Below are positions 9,596 through 24,500 of a DNA stretch of 64,000 bases, piece by piece. Positions within the stretch are counted from its first letter, which is position 1. The number at the start of each line of letters is the position of its first letter. Below the pieces are notes generated by a model, which saw only the letters and a program-made list of their open reading frames with translations, was not told the DNA's origin and did no database searches. A program made the position numbers and the translations under genes. This DNA is from Zhengitettix transpicula. Its lineage: Eukaryota; Arthropoda; Insecta; Orthoptera; Tetrigidae. The DNA lies in assembly GCA_037074705.1 (NCBI GenBank), contig CM073590.1, positions 114,100,100-114,164,099 of the forward strand, in the 5' to 3' direction.

Positions 9596-12500
9596 AGCTA
9601 TATCTATATATAGATAGATATACATACACTATTTATAACAATTATTAAATTTGTAGAAATAAAATTTTTCCATCTGAAAATAAACTATTTAGGAGTCTGC
9701 AGTTGGTAGCATTGTTTGAAATTAATACAAAACACTACGAAATACGCTCTCTTTAATAGAAAAATATCAATTTTGAAAATTTAAGTATTGTTTTTATCAT
9801 GATTTTATGTATCTTCCAGTACATATTGCAAGATATAATTTGGCAACATATTGGCCCCTGATCCCATTAAATACGACCTAAGTCAAGTTATTTAATAGAA
9901 AATTAATGGAATGAATTGTATTACCTTTCATAATAAATTATATTTATCACTGGTAGTGGTAGATTTAATTATACTTATTATTCAATCAATATATTCCTCC
10001 TTTACTTCATTTCTCAGTAATTGTACATCTTCAACGTCGTTCCCAAAATTACAAAACAAATACTGCTATCCTAACCTAAAATTTTTGTTTCTCGACACAA
10101 GTTGCACGCAATAATTTGTTTACATTTATACAAATTTTTAGAAATACGTTGCGTAAAGTGCAATTAATTGTACTTTTAATTCAATTTAAATGTTCCTATT
10201 TCTGTACATACCTTTGACTGAGAATGCTATAAATGAATAACGACCTTAAAACCTTTTGGAGTTCCGTACGTCATTTTGAATACTTTTATAGTTACAAACA
10301 TATAATTCAGCAGTCGTACCTTAGACAAATCATATTATCTTCTGATATATTATACAGGATACAATAATACGTTATATTTAAAATTTTATAACGGGCATTT
10401 TTATAACGATAAAGACATTCTTTGAGATCGATATAACAAAAGACAAATAGTTTCAGCGATATGTTGACAGCCAAGAATTTAAAAGACCACTCGATTCTAT
10501 AAATTAAAATAAAAACGTATTTTATTTGTATAAGCGTCTGGATTCGTACAGCATGAGTCGGCATTAAATAAATTTTACTTTTTAAGTAACTACGATAAAC
10601 TTTATCTTGTAACTTTTAATCATTTTCTAGATTTATTTTATATCTAGAATATAAAGATTTCTAAATATTTAGTACACAATTGATTGAAATTTGTATCCTC
10701 ACACCGCTGTTAACTTTAACACAATATAAGTAACTGTTATTGACCTGAAGACGTTGGCAGGAAACGGTTTTGTAATCTGTACAACAGTTTATTCAGAATA
10801 TGATACCACTTCTGCATTTGCACGAGCAGCAGGAATCGTCTTCAACGATGACCCAACAGAAGTCCTACATCTTGGAGGACCAGCATAGCGTGTTGAACCA
10901 ATGCACGGTGATTCTCCGTCGTCGTGCAGCGAGGGTCTGCAATTTCTGAAAGAATACTGAAGTCAGTTAACAATACAGTAATTATATATTGTACTAGAAT
11001 CCTCCCTGTGAGACTGAAAACTGGCAGTTACCAGGATCTCATACACATCCAACTCAGTAATGTGCCCACGCGAGTGAGAAACATCCACCAGTTGGCCTTG
11101 TTATTATGACCACTTCGTTGGTCCACCTTTGGCCTGCAGTGAAGTAGCGATTGGTATTGACATTGAAATCTCCTGATGTTGAAAGGTGAAGTAAGGAATC
11201 TGCATTAGATTTGTTGGTTGTGGATCCAGCTGCCCTCTTCTTCGTCTCACTTGGATTGTGTTCTGGTGGTTGTAGGGACCAAAGTCTCCATCAGAATTCT
11301 AGAAGCATGGCAGCATTGACTTGTTGGATGCAGGCAGCCATGTCCATTGTGACACTATGGGTTAACGTTTATCATCACCGATATGTAACCATGTTGTGCC
11401 ACATATGGTTGCCGTATTCTGGAATTATCGATTTTTTGAGTGTTATTACTTTATTATACACGGTACTAGAGTCATAGTAGATAGAATTTAAGCTGGTACT
11501 TACCAGGATTTACTGAACGGCAAACTCCGATCCTTGCGCCTTTCTTTCTGCGGGCACAGTTTAATAATAAACGACCCAAGCAAGGACCAAATTTAGCATA
11601 CTTGTGGCCAAGGCATCGTTAGAAATTCAAATCATGTCACGAATTTTTGTTGATAATTTCAAAATATTAAACATTAAAATTTTTATCCCGGAAATGGAGG
11701 AGATGAAATTAATTTGAAAACGGTTTGGCGAAGTGTGGCAAACACACCAACGCCCAAAAACTTTAAAATTTTGCAGCGTCATGTCGGTCGTCAGTGTCGT
11801 TGTCGGTCGAGTCGTCACTACTGTCAAATGTCGTTCGTCGTTCGTCACCGCTGTCACTAAAGTCACCGAACCTAAACATGAAAGGGTTTCTAGCGTAACG
11901 ATCTGTCTCGGGCTTTTTTATTTTCTAGTCGCGGCTCGGCTGTGGAGGAGCTAAGTCGCATTCTACGTCGGAGATATCGTCGATGGGGAAGATTAGGGGG
12001 AACTCGTATTTCGAAATCTCCTCCAAGGTAAACAAGGGTTTGGGTTTGGGTCGGTGCTGTGGAGGAGCTAAGTCTCGTTCGACGTCAGCCCGAGACAGTT
12101 GGTTTTCATCGTCAAAGATGTCATCGATGGGGAATATTAGGGGGAACTCGTACCTGGAAATATCCTCCAAGGTGAACAAAGGTTCCGGTTTGGGTCGCGG
12201 CTGTGGAGGGATGTAGATGGGGGTTTCTACGTCAGGCCGAGATTCAGTGCTCCTGAAACAAGAAAAAAAAGAATTAAACAGGTTTCGTAACATAATTGAA
12301 ATGTTTCTTACGATGCTGCTCGTTGTCTGTCGCTGACGACTTGAGAGAAAGTGTTGCTAGGTAACGTTGGTCAGTGATGAATGTGCAATAATATCTCATT
12401 TACTAAATCTAGCGAAAGAAATTATTTGTAAAAATAAAAATTATTTTCATGACGTATAAAATAATTATTTCTTTATAAATATAAGCGATATATTCTTTCA

Positions 12501-15500
12501 ATTGTGTTACAAATATACGATAATATTTATTTGTACAGAGTGCGATATAACTACACAACGTAATTAATTGTTACCGAGGGGAATGTCGAATAAGTTATGA
12601 AATAATTATAGATTTTAACGTAGATACTTTCGCCCAGGAATTTATTAAATTAAAAATCTGAACCGGAACGAAAGTGAATGCGGTTTTTGCCTAAATGGAT
12701 TACCGACGTAACGCCACTCAAGTTTCCCGTCTTCATATTGCCGTTGGATTTATATATAAACGGGCAAAAAAACCATATTCCTCACGCCCAGCTGTTTCAA
12801 TCATTAACAAATTATGGTCTTGTGTATTAATTGAGGAATTGGAGAAGTATAACTTTTATACAGAAGAAAAATCGTTTGATCGTGACTATCTAAAGCAATG
12901 TTCAAGAAATCTTTTAGCTTCATCATTCGCTTCCCACTCCTCAATGTCTCTTTCTTTACCAGTATTATTGCTGATTTCGAAATTAACAGTTTAAAATCCT
13001 CATGAACTACCTCTATGAGAGCTTCCATTCGCATTAAATGTATTTTGTTGCATGAAATTGCTCACCATTGTAGGCAGATGACAACCTCATAAAAAAAGAT
13101 TGTTTTGTCCCAAAAAGCGTAATATAATGCGAAACGCCTACTATGAGCAAACAGGGGATTTATACAACTGGTGCGTATTTCTCTTAGCTCCCTTTTTTTT
13201 ACTTCAATAAGCGGATTAGGGATATGATACGCATTCTCATCTTTAGCTCTAGAGCAATTTCTTTATTTCACACCCTTGGACCGGATAATTACTTACTCTT
13301 AGGTTAGTTGATATACATAAAAATTTCTCCTGAATGTGAAGTAAATACTGTATATAAAAGCATAATAATTAATAACTGATATTAAATTCAGTGATGAGAA
13401 TTCATACTACACTTTATGCTGTCAGCTAATAAGATAAGAGAAAGAGATATGTGATTACGATACAGTAGGGTGCCACCTTTCTCATTGGAGTGAATTTCAT
13501 CGCAGGTGTGTCAGATTGGGAAATTCCTGCATGTGCTGAAAAGAAAATTCTTTGGTTGATAATTTTTCGCCGAACAATTGCCGAAGCAAATAAGAGTTTT
13601 GCCGTTTGATGAATTTTCGTAGAAATGCCAAGTTGTTCACGCGTATAAAGTAGTTAATGTGATATAGGGATTATTATATACATTATTTTCTGGAGATTCA
13701 TTTTGAGGGTGAAAGCAGGGACGAGAAAACAAGGCTAATCTGTTGTTTCATTCAGCCTATGTATTAGAGGAAACAGATAAGTGGAGAGGCTGAATAAATA
13801 TCCAGGATAGCAAACTACAATCGGTAGTTTTCATTAATACCTATGACAGTAAAGTCGGCTGGTAGATGTAGGATAAAAAAGATCTAGAAAAATGTTCGGA
13901 ACGAGTTTGGTAATCCGTTAGCTGGAAGTTTAACAAATAAAAACTAAAGTTATGAAATACGGGTTTCAAATATATTTATAAGCTGATGACAGATATATAA
14001 CCCAGTGACGATTTAAAACTGATCAATATTCTAAAGAACTTCATTATGTACAACATTACCATTATATAAAAATTTTGTACTTTCAGATTTATTTATATAC
14101 TAGCTGGATGCCCGGCGTTGCCCGAGATGTCATATATTCATAATCCCTGATATTAGGTTGCCTTTGTGCTATTTTTATGTAACGCTCCTCGAACCCTATC
14201 CCTAAATGTGCTCACCTCCGATGCCGAAGGAGGATGAACTCATTGACCAAATTAACGGCCTTTATAACATGTTGGATGATGACCACACCCACAAATGTGC
14301 CATAATCAAAAAGCATATATTCCACGCAAAAAGCGACCGATTACATTGTCTGGAAATTTCTACCCCCGCCCAATATCTCACAAACCCGTCGTTGTTAACA
14401 TTAGACTCAGCGACATTCATAGTCTCTGAATTGATTCGAATCTCGTTTGTTTTATCGTTATTTTTATTTAACGTACCTCCACCACAACCGCTAACCTAGC
14501 TTCCCTCACAGTGGTTGAAATTGTACACAAACAACATCGGTAAAAATACTATCAAAGTCTTTAATCTTAGGAAATAATTATTAAACGCAAATATTGACCG
14601 TTTAAAATGTTTGAAAATTTCCTCCCGCACCGAACTCCGTGAGGCCCCTCACACCCCCACCATAACTCGTGCATTGCCTACGTTGCCAAGTGACTCGAAT
14701 CTCGTTTTTTGAGGTTAGTTTTATGAAACACACCTCCATCTCTTCGCGTACTTCCCTACCATGCCGTAAGATGTTGAAATTATACACAAACAAAACCGGT
14801 AGAAATACTATCAATGTCATTGACAGCGTAAAATATTTATTTCACGCAAATATCGATCATTTTATACCCCCGCCCAGCCCCTCGTACCCCGGCCACCCCC
14901 TAACGTTACCCAGGTTGTCATAAATAAACTCAGTGAATTTTACTCTAATCTGGAATTTATTCACGTTATTTTTTGTAACTTTCCTCAAACCCCTACCCCT
15001 AAGTGTGATCTTTTACGTCCTTTAAGGGGTTAAAATGAAAAACTAAATGGGTAGAAATATTATCAATGACATTGACCTCGATAAATATTTTTTTCCTACA
15101 AAAATCGACTGTTAAACATTTACACCCCCGCCAACCCTTCCTTGGGGGAGTTAAACGATTAGTTGAATGTAATAAATAAACTCATTGACATCGATGACCG
15201 TGATTTATACTCCAATGTCGATTGTTTTTGCATTAATTTATTGTAATTTTACTCCACCCCCACCCTTAAGTGGAACTCTATTCCCAATCACAAAAGGGGT
15301 TGAAATTATACGCGGAGAAAATGTAAACAAATTTTAATAATATAATTGATACAGAAATATTCTTAATAACGACCGGTCAACATGTTTTTAAAAATTCTAA
15401 CACCAGCCTCAATCCTACCACCTCAGCCCACCCCTCGCGCGCTGTCCAGAATGTCATAAATAAATTCAGCGACATCCTTTACCTTCGATTTTACTCTAAT

Positions 15501-17990
15501 TTCGTTTTTTTCTTGTCAGTGCCCTCTACCCCCACCCCTTACCATGGACCCCCTCATGCCGAAAGAGGGGTTTAATTTTTACATACACAACTTGGGTACA
15601 ATTACTTTAGATCTAATTAACCCTGAAAAATATTATTCAACTCTAAAATCGGTCGTGATTTCTTGTTTCAATATTTCCACTCCCGACAACCGCCACTCCT
15701 CGGGAGTTACATGACAAATTAAATGTCATAATTAAACTCAGCGACATTCAAAACTCTGTATTTGACTCTAAACTCGTTATTTATTTTTAACACCCGTTGA
15801 CCCCCGCCCCTAATGTGAGTTCACTCTCAAACCCGAAAGGGTATCAAATTAAACTCAGAGAACGTGTAGTGAAATTTTAATAATCTCATTGTTCCATAAA
15901 TATATGTAATCGTCGCAAAATTCAGCCGCTTAAATTCCTTTATAATTTCTATTCCCCATTCACCTCCACCCAACCCCTCCCAGCTCAGCCCAGCCCAAAC
16001 CAGCGCGTTGCCCAAATTATCATAAATGAACTCAGCGACATTAATTACGTTCGACTTATTCGAATGTTGGTTGTTTTTCAAGTTATTTTCTTGTAACACA
16101 CGTCCATCCCGTTTCCTAAGCGTTCTTCACGCTCATGTCGCAAGTGGTTGAAATAGTACAAACATAAAAAGGGTATAAATTCTATCAAATAAAAACGCTG
16201 GAAAAAAATTATTTTCCTTTAATATAGACCTTTTAATAAGTTGAAATTTTCAAACCCCATCCTCTTCAGCCCACGGGGGTTAAGTGAGCAACTGAATATC
16301 ATAATTACATTTTTCGAAGCCAGAAACCTGGGTTTGACAGGAATATTGGTTTTACTCGCGTTATTTATTTATAATACCCGTCCACCATCACCCCTAAGAG
16401 TGCTCCTTTTCCATGATGTAAGAGGTTTAAACTATACTCAGATAACATCGATTAAATTACTATCTATCTCTTTGATCCCAAAAATGTTTATCTGCCTAAA
16501 TATCTTCTGTTTTAGCACGTTTGAATGTTTCCAGCTCCTCTCCTAAGTGTGCTTCCCTCTAATGCCGAAAAAGGTTAAATTTTACAATCAAAATCGGTAG
16601 ATATATTGTCTATATCATTGACCTCGACAATTAATTATTTAATACAAATGTTGACTGTTTAACATGTTAGAAAAATTCCATCCCCGTCCACCCCGTCCAC
16701 CCCAACCTTGGGGTTAAATGGCTAATTGAATTGTCATAATTGAACACGGCGACATCCATAACCTTTGGTTTGACTCCAATCTCGGTTGTATTCGCGTTAT
16801 TTTCATATAATACCCCTCCACCCCCAACCATACGGTGTTCCTTTCCCATTCCGTTAAATTGAAATTTTACTGACATACATTGGTACAAACACTATTAATC
16901 ACTTTTACCCCGAAAATATTTATCCGACTCAATTATCGGCCGTGTTAGAATGTTTGAAGATATTCACCCCATTCACCCCCGCTTGAGGCATTAAACAACT
17001 TGAATATCTTAATTAAACTCACTGACAACCATAACCCTGGATTTGAGTCCAATCTCGATTGTGATTGCTCTATTTTTATGTAAATTAACTCCACCCCCAC
17101 TCTTAAGGGTGCTCCTCCAAAACCCCGAAAGAGGTTCATATTACATATATGAAACATGTAAAGACATTTTATAAATATTAGTAGCCCAGGAAAATATTTA
17201 TCGACGCAAATATCTACTGCTTATATGTATGAAAATTTCAAACCCCATCCACCAATACTCCTGGAGGTTAAAACACAAATTTATTGTCTTCATTAAATTC
17301 AGCGACATCAATAATCCTCGATTTGACTATAATCTTGGTTGTATTCGCATTATTTTCTTGTAACTCCCGGCCACCCCCATCCTTAAGGGTGGTCAACTCC
17401 CAAGCCCAAAAGTGTTTGAAATTATACACGGAGAACATGTAGAGAAATTTTATTATTCACATTGTTCCCGAAATATATTTATTAACCGCAAAAGTCGGCC
17501 GGCTAAAACGTTAGAAAATTTCTACCCTCGCCCACCACGGCTAGACCTTCCACCTTCCGCGCTGTCCCACACGTTGCTCAGGTTGTCATAAATAAACACA
17601 GCGACATGCATTTCCTTGGATTTTACGTCAATCTCGTTTGTTTTTGATATATTTTATTGTAACTCCCCTTTACCCCCAACCTAGGCGTCCTCCCCTCTCA
17701 TACTGAAAGGAGTAGATGTTATACACAAACATCACCAGTAGCAATACTATCATTGCCATTAAAGCCTGCCGAAGATTAATTCCACACGATCATCAACCGG
17801 TTAACATGTTTGAAAATATACAATCCCGCTAACCCCACGTTAGGAATGTTAAACGGCAAGTCGAATGTAATAATTAAACTCATTTATATCCATAATCCTT
17901 TGATTTGACTCTAATCTCGGTTGTATTCGCGGTATTTTCTTGTAACGCCAGTTCACCCTTAACCTTAATGGGCGCATCCCTCCCAAACCA
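9001..17990. repeat. Macrosatellite unit 2 (8990 bp)
   Basis: Collinear with unit 1 with an offset of 8990-9000. A visible difference is the loss of 'ggtggtttt' near 9690, present near 690 in unit 1. In the first kilobase it shares diagnostic bases with unit 4 rather than units 1 and 3, for example 'cagtacatattgc' near 9818 and 'tcaatcaatatattcc' near 9982. Confidence 0.95.
11763..12252 (-). pseudogene. PIDDI-motif exon, unit 2
   Basis: Same layout as in unit 1, including the TAG (11925-11927) and acidic extension. Compared with unit 1 the second repeat reads EFPLIF instead of EFHLIF, DVERDLA replaces DVEPDLA, and LEDISR replaces LEEISR in the first repeat. Confidence 0.45.
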
Positions 17991-18585
17991 CAAATGGGTT
18001 GAAATTATACACGAAGAACATGTGGGGAAATTTTATGAATATCATTGTTCCCGAAATATATTTATTCGATGCAAAATTCGGCCGGTTAACTTATTTTACC
18101 CTCCGCCCAACCTCTCCTACGCCATCTTACAACTGCGCGTTGCCCAGATTGTCATCAATGAACTCAGTGACATCCATTACCTTTGATTTGACTCGAATCA
18201 CGGTATTTTTAGCGTTATTTACTTGTAACCCTCCTCCACCGTCACCCTTTAATGCGTTCAACCCTCGTGCCACAATGGGTTAAAATTAATAAAAATCACA
18301 TGGGTAGAAATACTATAAATCGAATTAACCCTGAAAAATATGTATGCTACGCAAATATCGGACATCTTAGCATGTTTGAAGATTTCCACCACCGTCCTCC
18401 CATGCTCCTGGGGATGGTAGGCGTGTTACACCCGCACAGTGTTTGTTTCCCTGTCCAAAAGAACACGTGTACGAACTTTGGTAAAATTTCTTCGAGGGTG
18501 TAGATTTGTAAGCGGAATATACACATATACATACCCACATGTATACACACATGTATACCCGTATAAGGCAATTTTATATAATAGA
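14100..18585 (-). mobile_element. Helitron-like element with internal minisatellite, copy 2
   Basis: Same structure as copy 1, starting A|CTAGCTGGATG at 14100. It is near-identical to copy 1 over its left half. Variants include an 'aagcgaccg' block near 14331. Confidence 0.7.
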
Positions 18586-21500
18586 AGCTATATCTATATA
18601 TAGATAGATATACATACACTATTTATAACAATTATTAAATTTGTAGAAATATAATTTTTCCATCTGAAAATAAACTATTTGGTGGTTTTAGCAGTCTGCA
18701 GTTGGTAGCATTGTTTAAAATTAATACAAAAGACTACGAAATACGCTGTCTTTAATAGAAAAATATCAATTTTGAACATTAAAGTATTGTTTTTATCATA
18801 ATTTTATGTATCTTTCAGTGCGTATTGCAAGATATAATTTGGCAACATATTGGCCCCTGATCCCATAAAATACGTCAAAAGTCAAGTTATTTAATAGAAA
18901 ATTAATGCAATGGATTGTATAACCTTTCATAATAAATTATATTTATCACTGGTAGTGGTAGATTTAATTATACTTATTATTCAATCAAAATATTCCTCCT
19001 TTACTTCATTTCTCAGTAATTGTACATCTTCAACGTCGTTCCCAAAATTAGAAAACAAATACTGCTATCCTAACCTAAAATTTTTGTTTCTCGACACAAG
19101 TTGCACGCAATAATTTGTTTACATTTATACAAATTTTTAGAAATACGTTGCGTAAAGTGCAATTAATTGTACTTTTAATTCAATTTAAATGTTCCTATTT
19201 CTGTAAATACCTTTGACTGAGAATGCTATAAATGAATAACGACCTTAAAAACTTTTGGAGTTCCGTACGTCATTTTGAATACTTTTATAGTTACAAACAT
19301 ATAATTCAGCAGTCGTACCTTAGACAAATCATATTATCTTCTGATATATTATACAGGATACAATAATACGTTATATTTAAAATTTTATAACGGGCATTTT
19401 TATAACGATAAAGACATTCTTTGAGATCGATATAACAAAAGACAAATAGTTTCAGCGATATGTTGACAGCCAAGAATTTAAAAGACCACTCGATTCTATA
19501 AATTAAAATAAAAACGTATTTTATTTGTATAAGCGTCTGGATTCGTACAGCATGAGTCGGCATTAAATAAATTTTACTTTTTAAGTAACGACGATAAACT
19601 TTATCTTGTAACTTTTAATCATTTTCTAGATTTATTTTATATCTAGAATATAAAGATTTCTAAATATTTAGTACACAATTGATTGAAATTTGTATCCTCA
19701 CACCGCTGTTAACTTTAACACAATATAAGTAACTGTTATTGACCTGAAGACGATGGCAGGAAACGGTTTTGTAATCTGTACAACAGTTTATTCAGAATAT
19801 GATGCCACTTCTGCATTTGCACGAGCAGCAGGAATCGTCTTCAACGATGACCCAACAGAAGTCCTACATCTTGGAGGACCAGCATAGCGTGTTGAAACAA
19901 TGCACGTTGATTCTCCGTCGTCGTGCAGCTAGGGTCTGCAATTTCTGAAAGAATACTGAAGTCAGTTAACAATTCAGTAATTATATATTGTACTAGAATC
20001 CTCCCTGAGAGACTGAAAACTGGTAGTTACCAGGATCTCATACACATCCAACTCAGTAATGTGCCCACGCGAGTGAGAAACATCCACCAGTTGGCCTTGT
20101 TATTATGACCACTTCGTTGGTCCACCTTTGGCCTGCAGTGAAGTAGCGATTGGTATTGACATTGAAATCTCCTGATGTTGAAAGGTGAAGTAAGGAATCT
20201 GCATTAGATTTGTTGGTTGTGGATCCAGCTGCCCTCTTCTTCGTCTCACTTGGATTGTGTTCTGGTGGTTGTAGGGACCAAAGTCTCCATCAGAATTCTA
20301 GAAGCATGGCATCATTGACTTGTTGGATGCAGGCAGCCATGTCCATTGTGACACTATGGGATAACGTTTATCATCACCGATATGTAACCATGTTGTGCCA
20401 CATATGGTTGCCGTATTCTGGAATTATCGATTTTTTGAGTGTTATTACTTTAATATACACGGTACTAGAGTCATAGTAGATAGAATTTAAGCTGGTACTT
20501 ACCAGGATTTACTGAACGGCAAACTCCGATCCTTGCGCCTTTCTTTCTGCGGGCACAGTTTAATAATAAACGACCCAAGCAAGGACCAAATTTAGCATAC
20601 TTGTGGCCAAGGCATCGTTAGAAATTCAAATCATGTCACGAATTTTTGTTTATAATTTCAAAATATTAAACATTAAAATTTTTATCCCGGAAATGGAGGA
20701 GATGAAATTAATTTGAAAACGGTTTGGCGAAGTGTGGCAAACACACCAACGCCCAAAAACTTTAAAATTTTGCAGCGTCATGTCGGTCGTCAGTGTCGTT
20801 GTCGGTCGAGTCGTCACTACTGTCAAATGTCGTTCGTCGTTCGTCACCGCTGTCACTAAAGTCACCGAACCTAAACATGAAAGGGTTTCTAGCGTAACGA
20901 TCTGTCTCGGGCTTTTTTATTTTCTAGTCGCGGCTCGGCTGTGGAGGAGCTAAGTCGCATTCTACGTCGGAGATATCGTCGATGGGGAAGATTAGGGGGA
21001 ACTCGTATTTCGAAATCTCCTCCAAGGTAAACAAGGGTTTGGGTTTGGGTCGGTGCTGTGGAGGAGCTAAGTCTCGTTCGACGTCAGCCCGAGACAGTTG
21101 GTTTTCATCGTCAAAGATGTCATCGATGGGGAATATTAGGGGGAACTCGTACCTGGAAATATCCTCCAAGGTGAACAAAGGTTCCGGTTTGGGTCGCGGC
21201 TGTGGAGGGATGTAGATGGGGGTTTCTACGTCAGGCCGAGATTCAGTGCTCCTGAAACAAGAAAAAAAAGAATTAAACAGGTTTCGTAACATAATTGAAA
21301 TGTTTCTTACGATGCTGCTCGTTGTCTGTCGCTGACGACTTGAGAGAAAGTGTTGCTAGGTAACGTTGGTCAGTGATGAATGTGCAATAAAATATCACTT
21401 ACTAAATCTAGCGAAAGAAATTATTTGTAAAAATAAAAATTATTTTTATGCCGTATAAAATAATTATTTCTTTATAAATATAAGCGATATATTCTTTCAA

Positions 21501-24500
21501 TTGTGTTACAAATATACGATAATATTTATTTGTACAGAGTGCGATATAACTACACAACGTAATTAATTGTTACCGAGGGGAATGTCGAATAAGTTAAGAA
21601 ATAATTATAGATTTTAACGTAGATACTTTCGCCCAGGAATTTATTAAATTAAAAATCTGAACCGGAACGAAAGTGAATGCGGTTTTTGCCTAAATGGATT
21701 ACCGACGTAACGCCACTCAAGTTTCCCGTCTTCATATTGCCGTTGGATTTATATATAAACGGGCAAAAAAATCCATATTCCTCACGCCCAGCTGTTTCAA
21801 TCATTAACAAATTATGGTCTTGTGTATTAATTGAGGAATTGGAGAAGTATAACTTTTATACAGAAGAAAAATCGTTTGATCGTGACTATCTAAAGCAATG
21901 TTCAAGAAATCTTTTAGCTTCATCATTCGCTTCCCACTCCTCAATGTCTCTTTCTTTACCAGTATTATTGCTGATTTCGAAATTAACAGTTTAAAATCCT
22001 CATGAACTACCTCTATGAGAGCTTCCATTCGCATTAAATGTATTTGGTTGAATGAAATTGCTCACCATTGTAGGCAGATGACAACCTCATAAAAAAAGAT
22101 TGTTTTGTCCCAAAAAGCGTAATATAATGCGAAACGCCTACTATGAGCAAACAGGGGATTTATACAACTGGTGCGTATTTCTCTTAGCTCCCTTTTTTTA
22201 CTTCAATAAGCGGATTAGGGATATGATACGCATTCTCATCTTTAGCTCAAGAGCAATTTCTTTATTTCACACCCATGGACCGGATATTTACCTACTCTTA
22301 GGTTAGTTGATATATATAAAAATTTTCTCCTGAATGTGAAGGAAATACTGTATATAAAAAGCATAATAATTAATAACTGATATTAAATTCAGTGATGAGA
22401 ATTCATACTACACTTTATGCTGTCAGCTAATAAGATAAGAGAAAGAGGTATGTGATTACGATACAGTAGGGTGCCACCTTTCTCATTGGAGTGAATTTCA
22501 TCGCAGGTGTGTCAGATTGGGAAATTCATGCATGTGCTGAAAAGAAAGTTCACTGGTTGATAATTTTTCGCCGTACAAATGCCGAAGCACATAAGAGTTT
22601 TGCCGTTTGATGAATTTTCGTAGAAATGCCAAGTTGTTCACGCGTATAAAGTAGTTAATGTGATATAGGGATTATTATATACATTATTTTCTGGAGATTC
22701 ATTTTGAGGGTGAAAGCAGGGACGAGAAAACAAAGCTAATCTGTTGTTTCATTCAGCCTATGTATTAGAGGAAACAGATAAGTGGAGAGGCTGAATAAAT
22801 ATACAGAATAGCCAACTACAATCGGTAGTTTTCATTAATACCTATGACAGTAAAGTCGGCTGGTAGATGTAGGATAAAAAATATCTAGAAAAATGTTCGA
22901 AACGAGTTTGGTAATCCGTTGGCAGGAAGTTTAACAAATAAAAACTAAAGTTATGGAATACGGGTTTCAAATATATTTATAAGTTGATGACAGATATATA
23001 ACCCAGTGTCGATTTAAAACTGATCAATATTCTAAAGGACTTCATTATGTACAACATTACCATTATATAAAAATTGCGTACTTTGGGATTTATTTATATA
23101 CTAGCTGGGTGACCGGCGTTTCCCGAGATGTCATATATTCATAATCCCAGATATTAGGTTGCCTTTGCGCTATTTTTATGTAAAGCTCCTCGAACCCTAT
23201 CCCTAAATGTGCTCACCTCCGATGCCGAAGGAGGATGAACTCATTGGCCAAATTAACGGCCTTTATAACATGTTGGATGATGACCACACCCACAAATGTG
23301 CCATAATCGAAAAGTATATATTCCACGCAAAAATCGACCGATAACATTGTTTGGAAATTTCTACCCCCGCCCAATATCCCAAACCCGTCGCGTTACAAAA
23401 GTTGTTAACATTAGACTCAGCGACATTAATAGTCTCTGAATTGATTCGAATCTCGGTTGTTTTATCGTTATTTTTATTTAACGTACCTCCACCCCAACCG
23501 CTAACCTTGCTCCCCTCACAGTGGTTGAAATTGTACACAAACAACATCGGTAAAAATACTATCAAAGTCATTAACCCCAGGAAATGATTATTAAACGCAA
23601 ATATCAACCGTTTAAAATGTTTGAAAATTTCCTCCCGCACCGAACTCCGTGAGGCCCCTCACACCCCCACCATAACTCGTGCATTGCCCACGTTGCTAAG
23701 TGACTCGTATCTCGTTTTTTGAGGTTAGTTTTATGAAACACACCTCCATCTCTTCGCGTACTTCCCTACCATGCCGTAAGATGTTGAAATTATACACAAA
23801 CAAAACCGGTAGAAATACTATCAATGTCATTGACAGCGTAAAATATTTATTTCACGTAAATATCGATCATTTTATACCCCCGCCCAACCCCATGTACCCC
23901 GGCCACCCCCTAACGTTACCCAGGTTGTCATAAATAAACTCAGTGACATCCATAACTTAAATTTGACTCCAATCTGGGATTTATTCACGTTATTTTTTGT
24001 AACTTTCCTCAAACCCGCGCCTAAGTGTGATCTTTTACGTCCCTTAAGGGGTTAAAATGAAAAACTAAATCGGTAGAAATATTATCAATGACATTGACCT
24101 CGATAAATATTTTTTTCCTACAAAAATCGACTGTTAAACATTTACACGCCCGCCAACCCTTCCTTGGGGTTGTTAAACGATTAGTTGAATATAATAATTA
24201 AACTCATTGACATCGATGACGTGATTTCGACTCCAATGTCGATTGTTTTTGCATCATTATATTGTAATTTTACTCCACCCCCACCCTTAAGTGGAGCTCT
24301 ATTACCAAACATAAAAGGGGTTGAAATTATACGCGGAGAAAATGTAAACAATTTTTAATAATCTAATTGATCCCGAAATATTTTTAATAACAACCGGTCA
24401 ACATGTTTTTAAAAATTCTAACACCAGCCTTAATCCTACCACCTCAGCCCACCCCTCGCGCTCTGTCCAGAATGTCATAAATAAATTCAGCGACATCCTT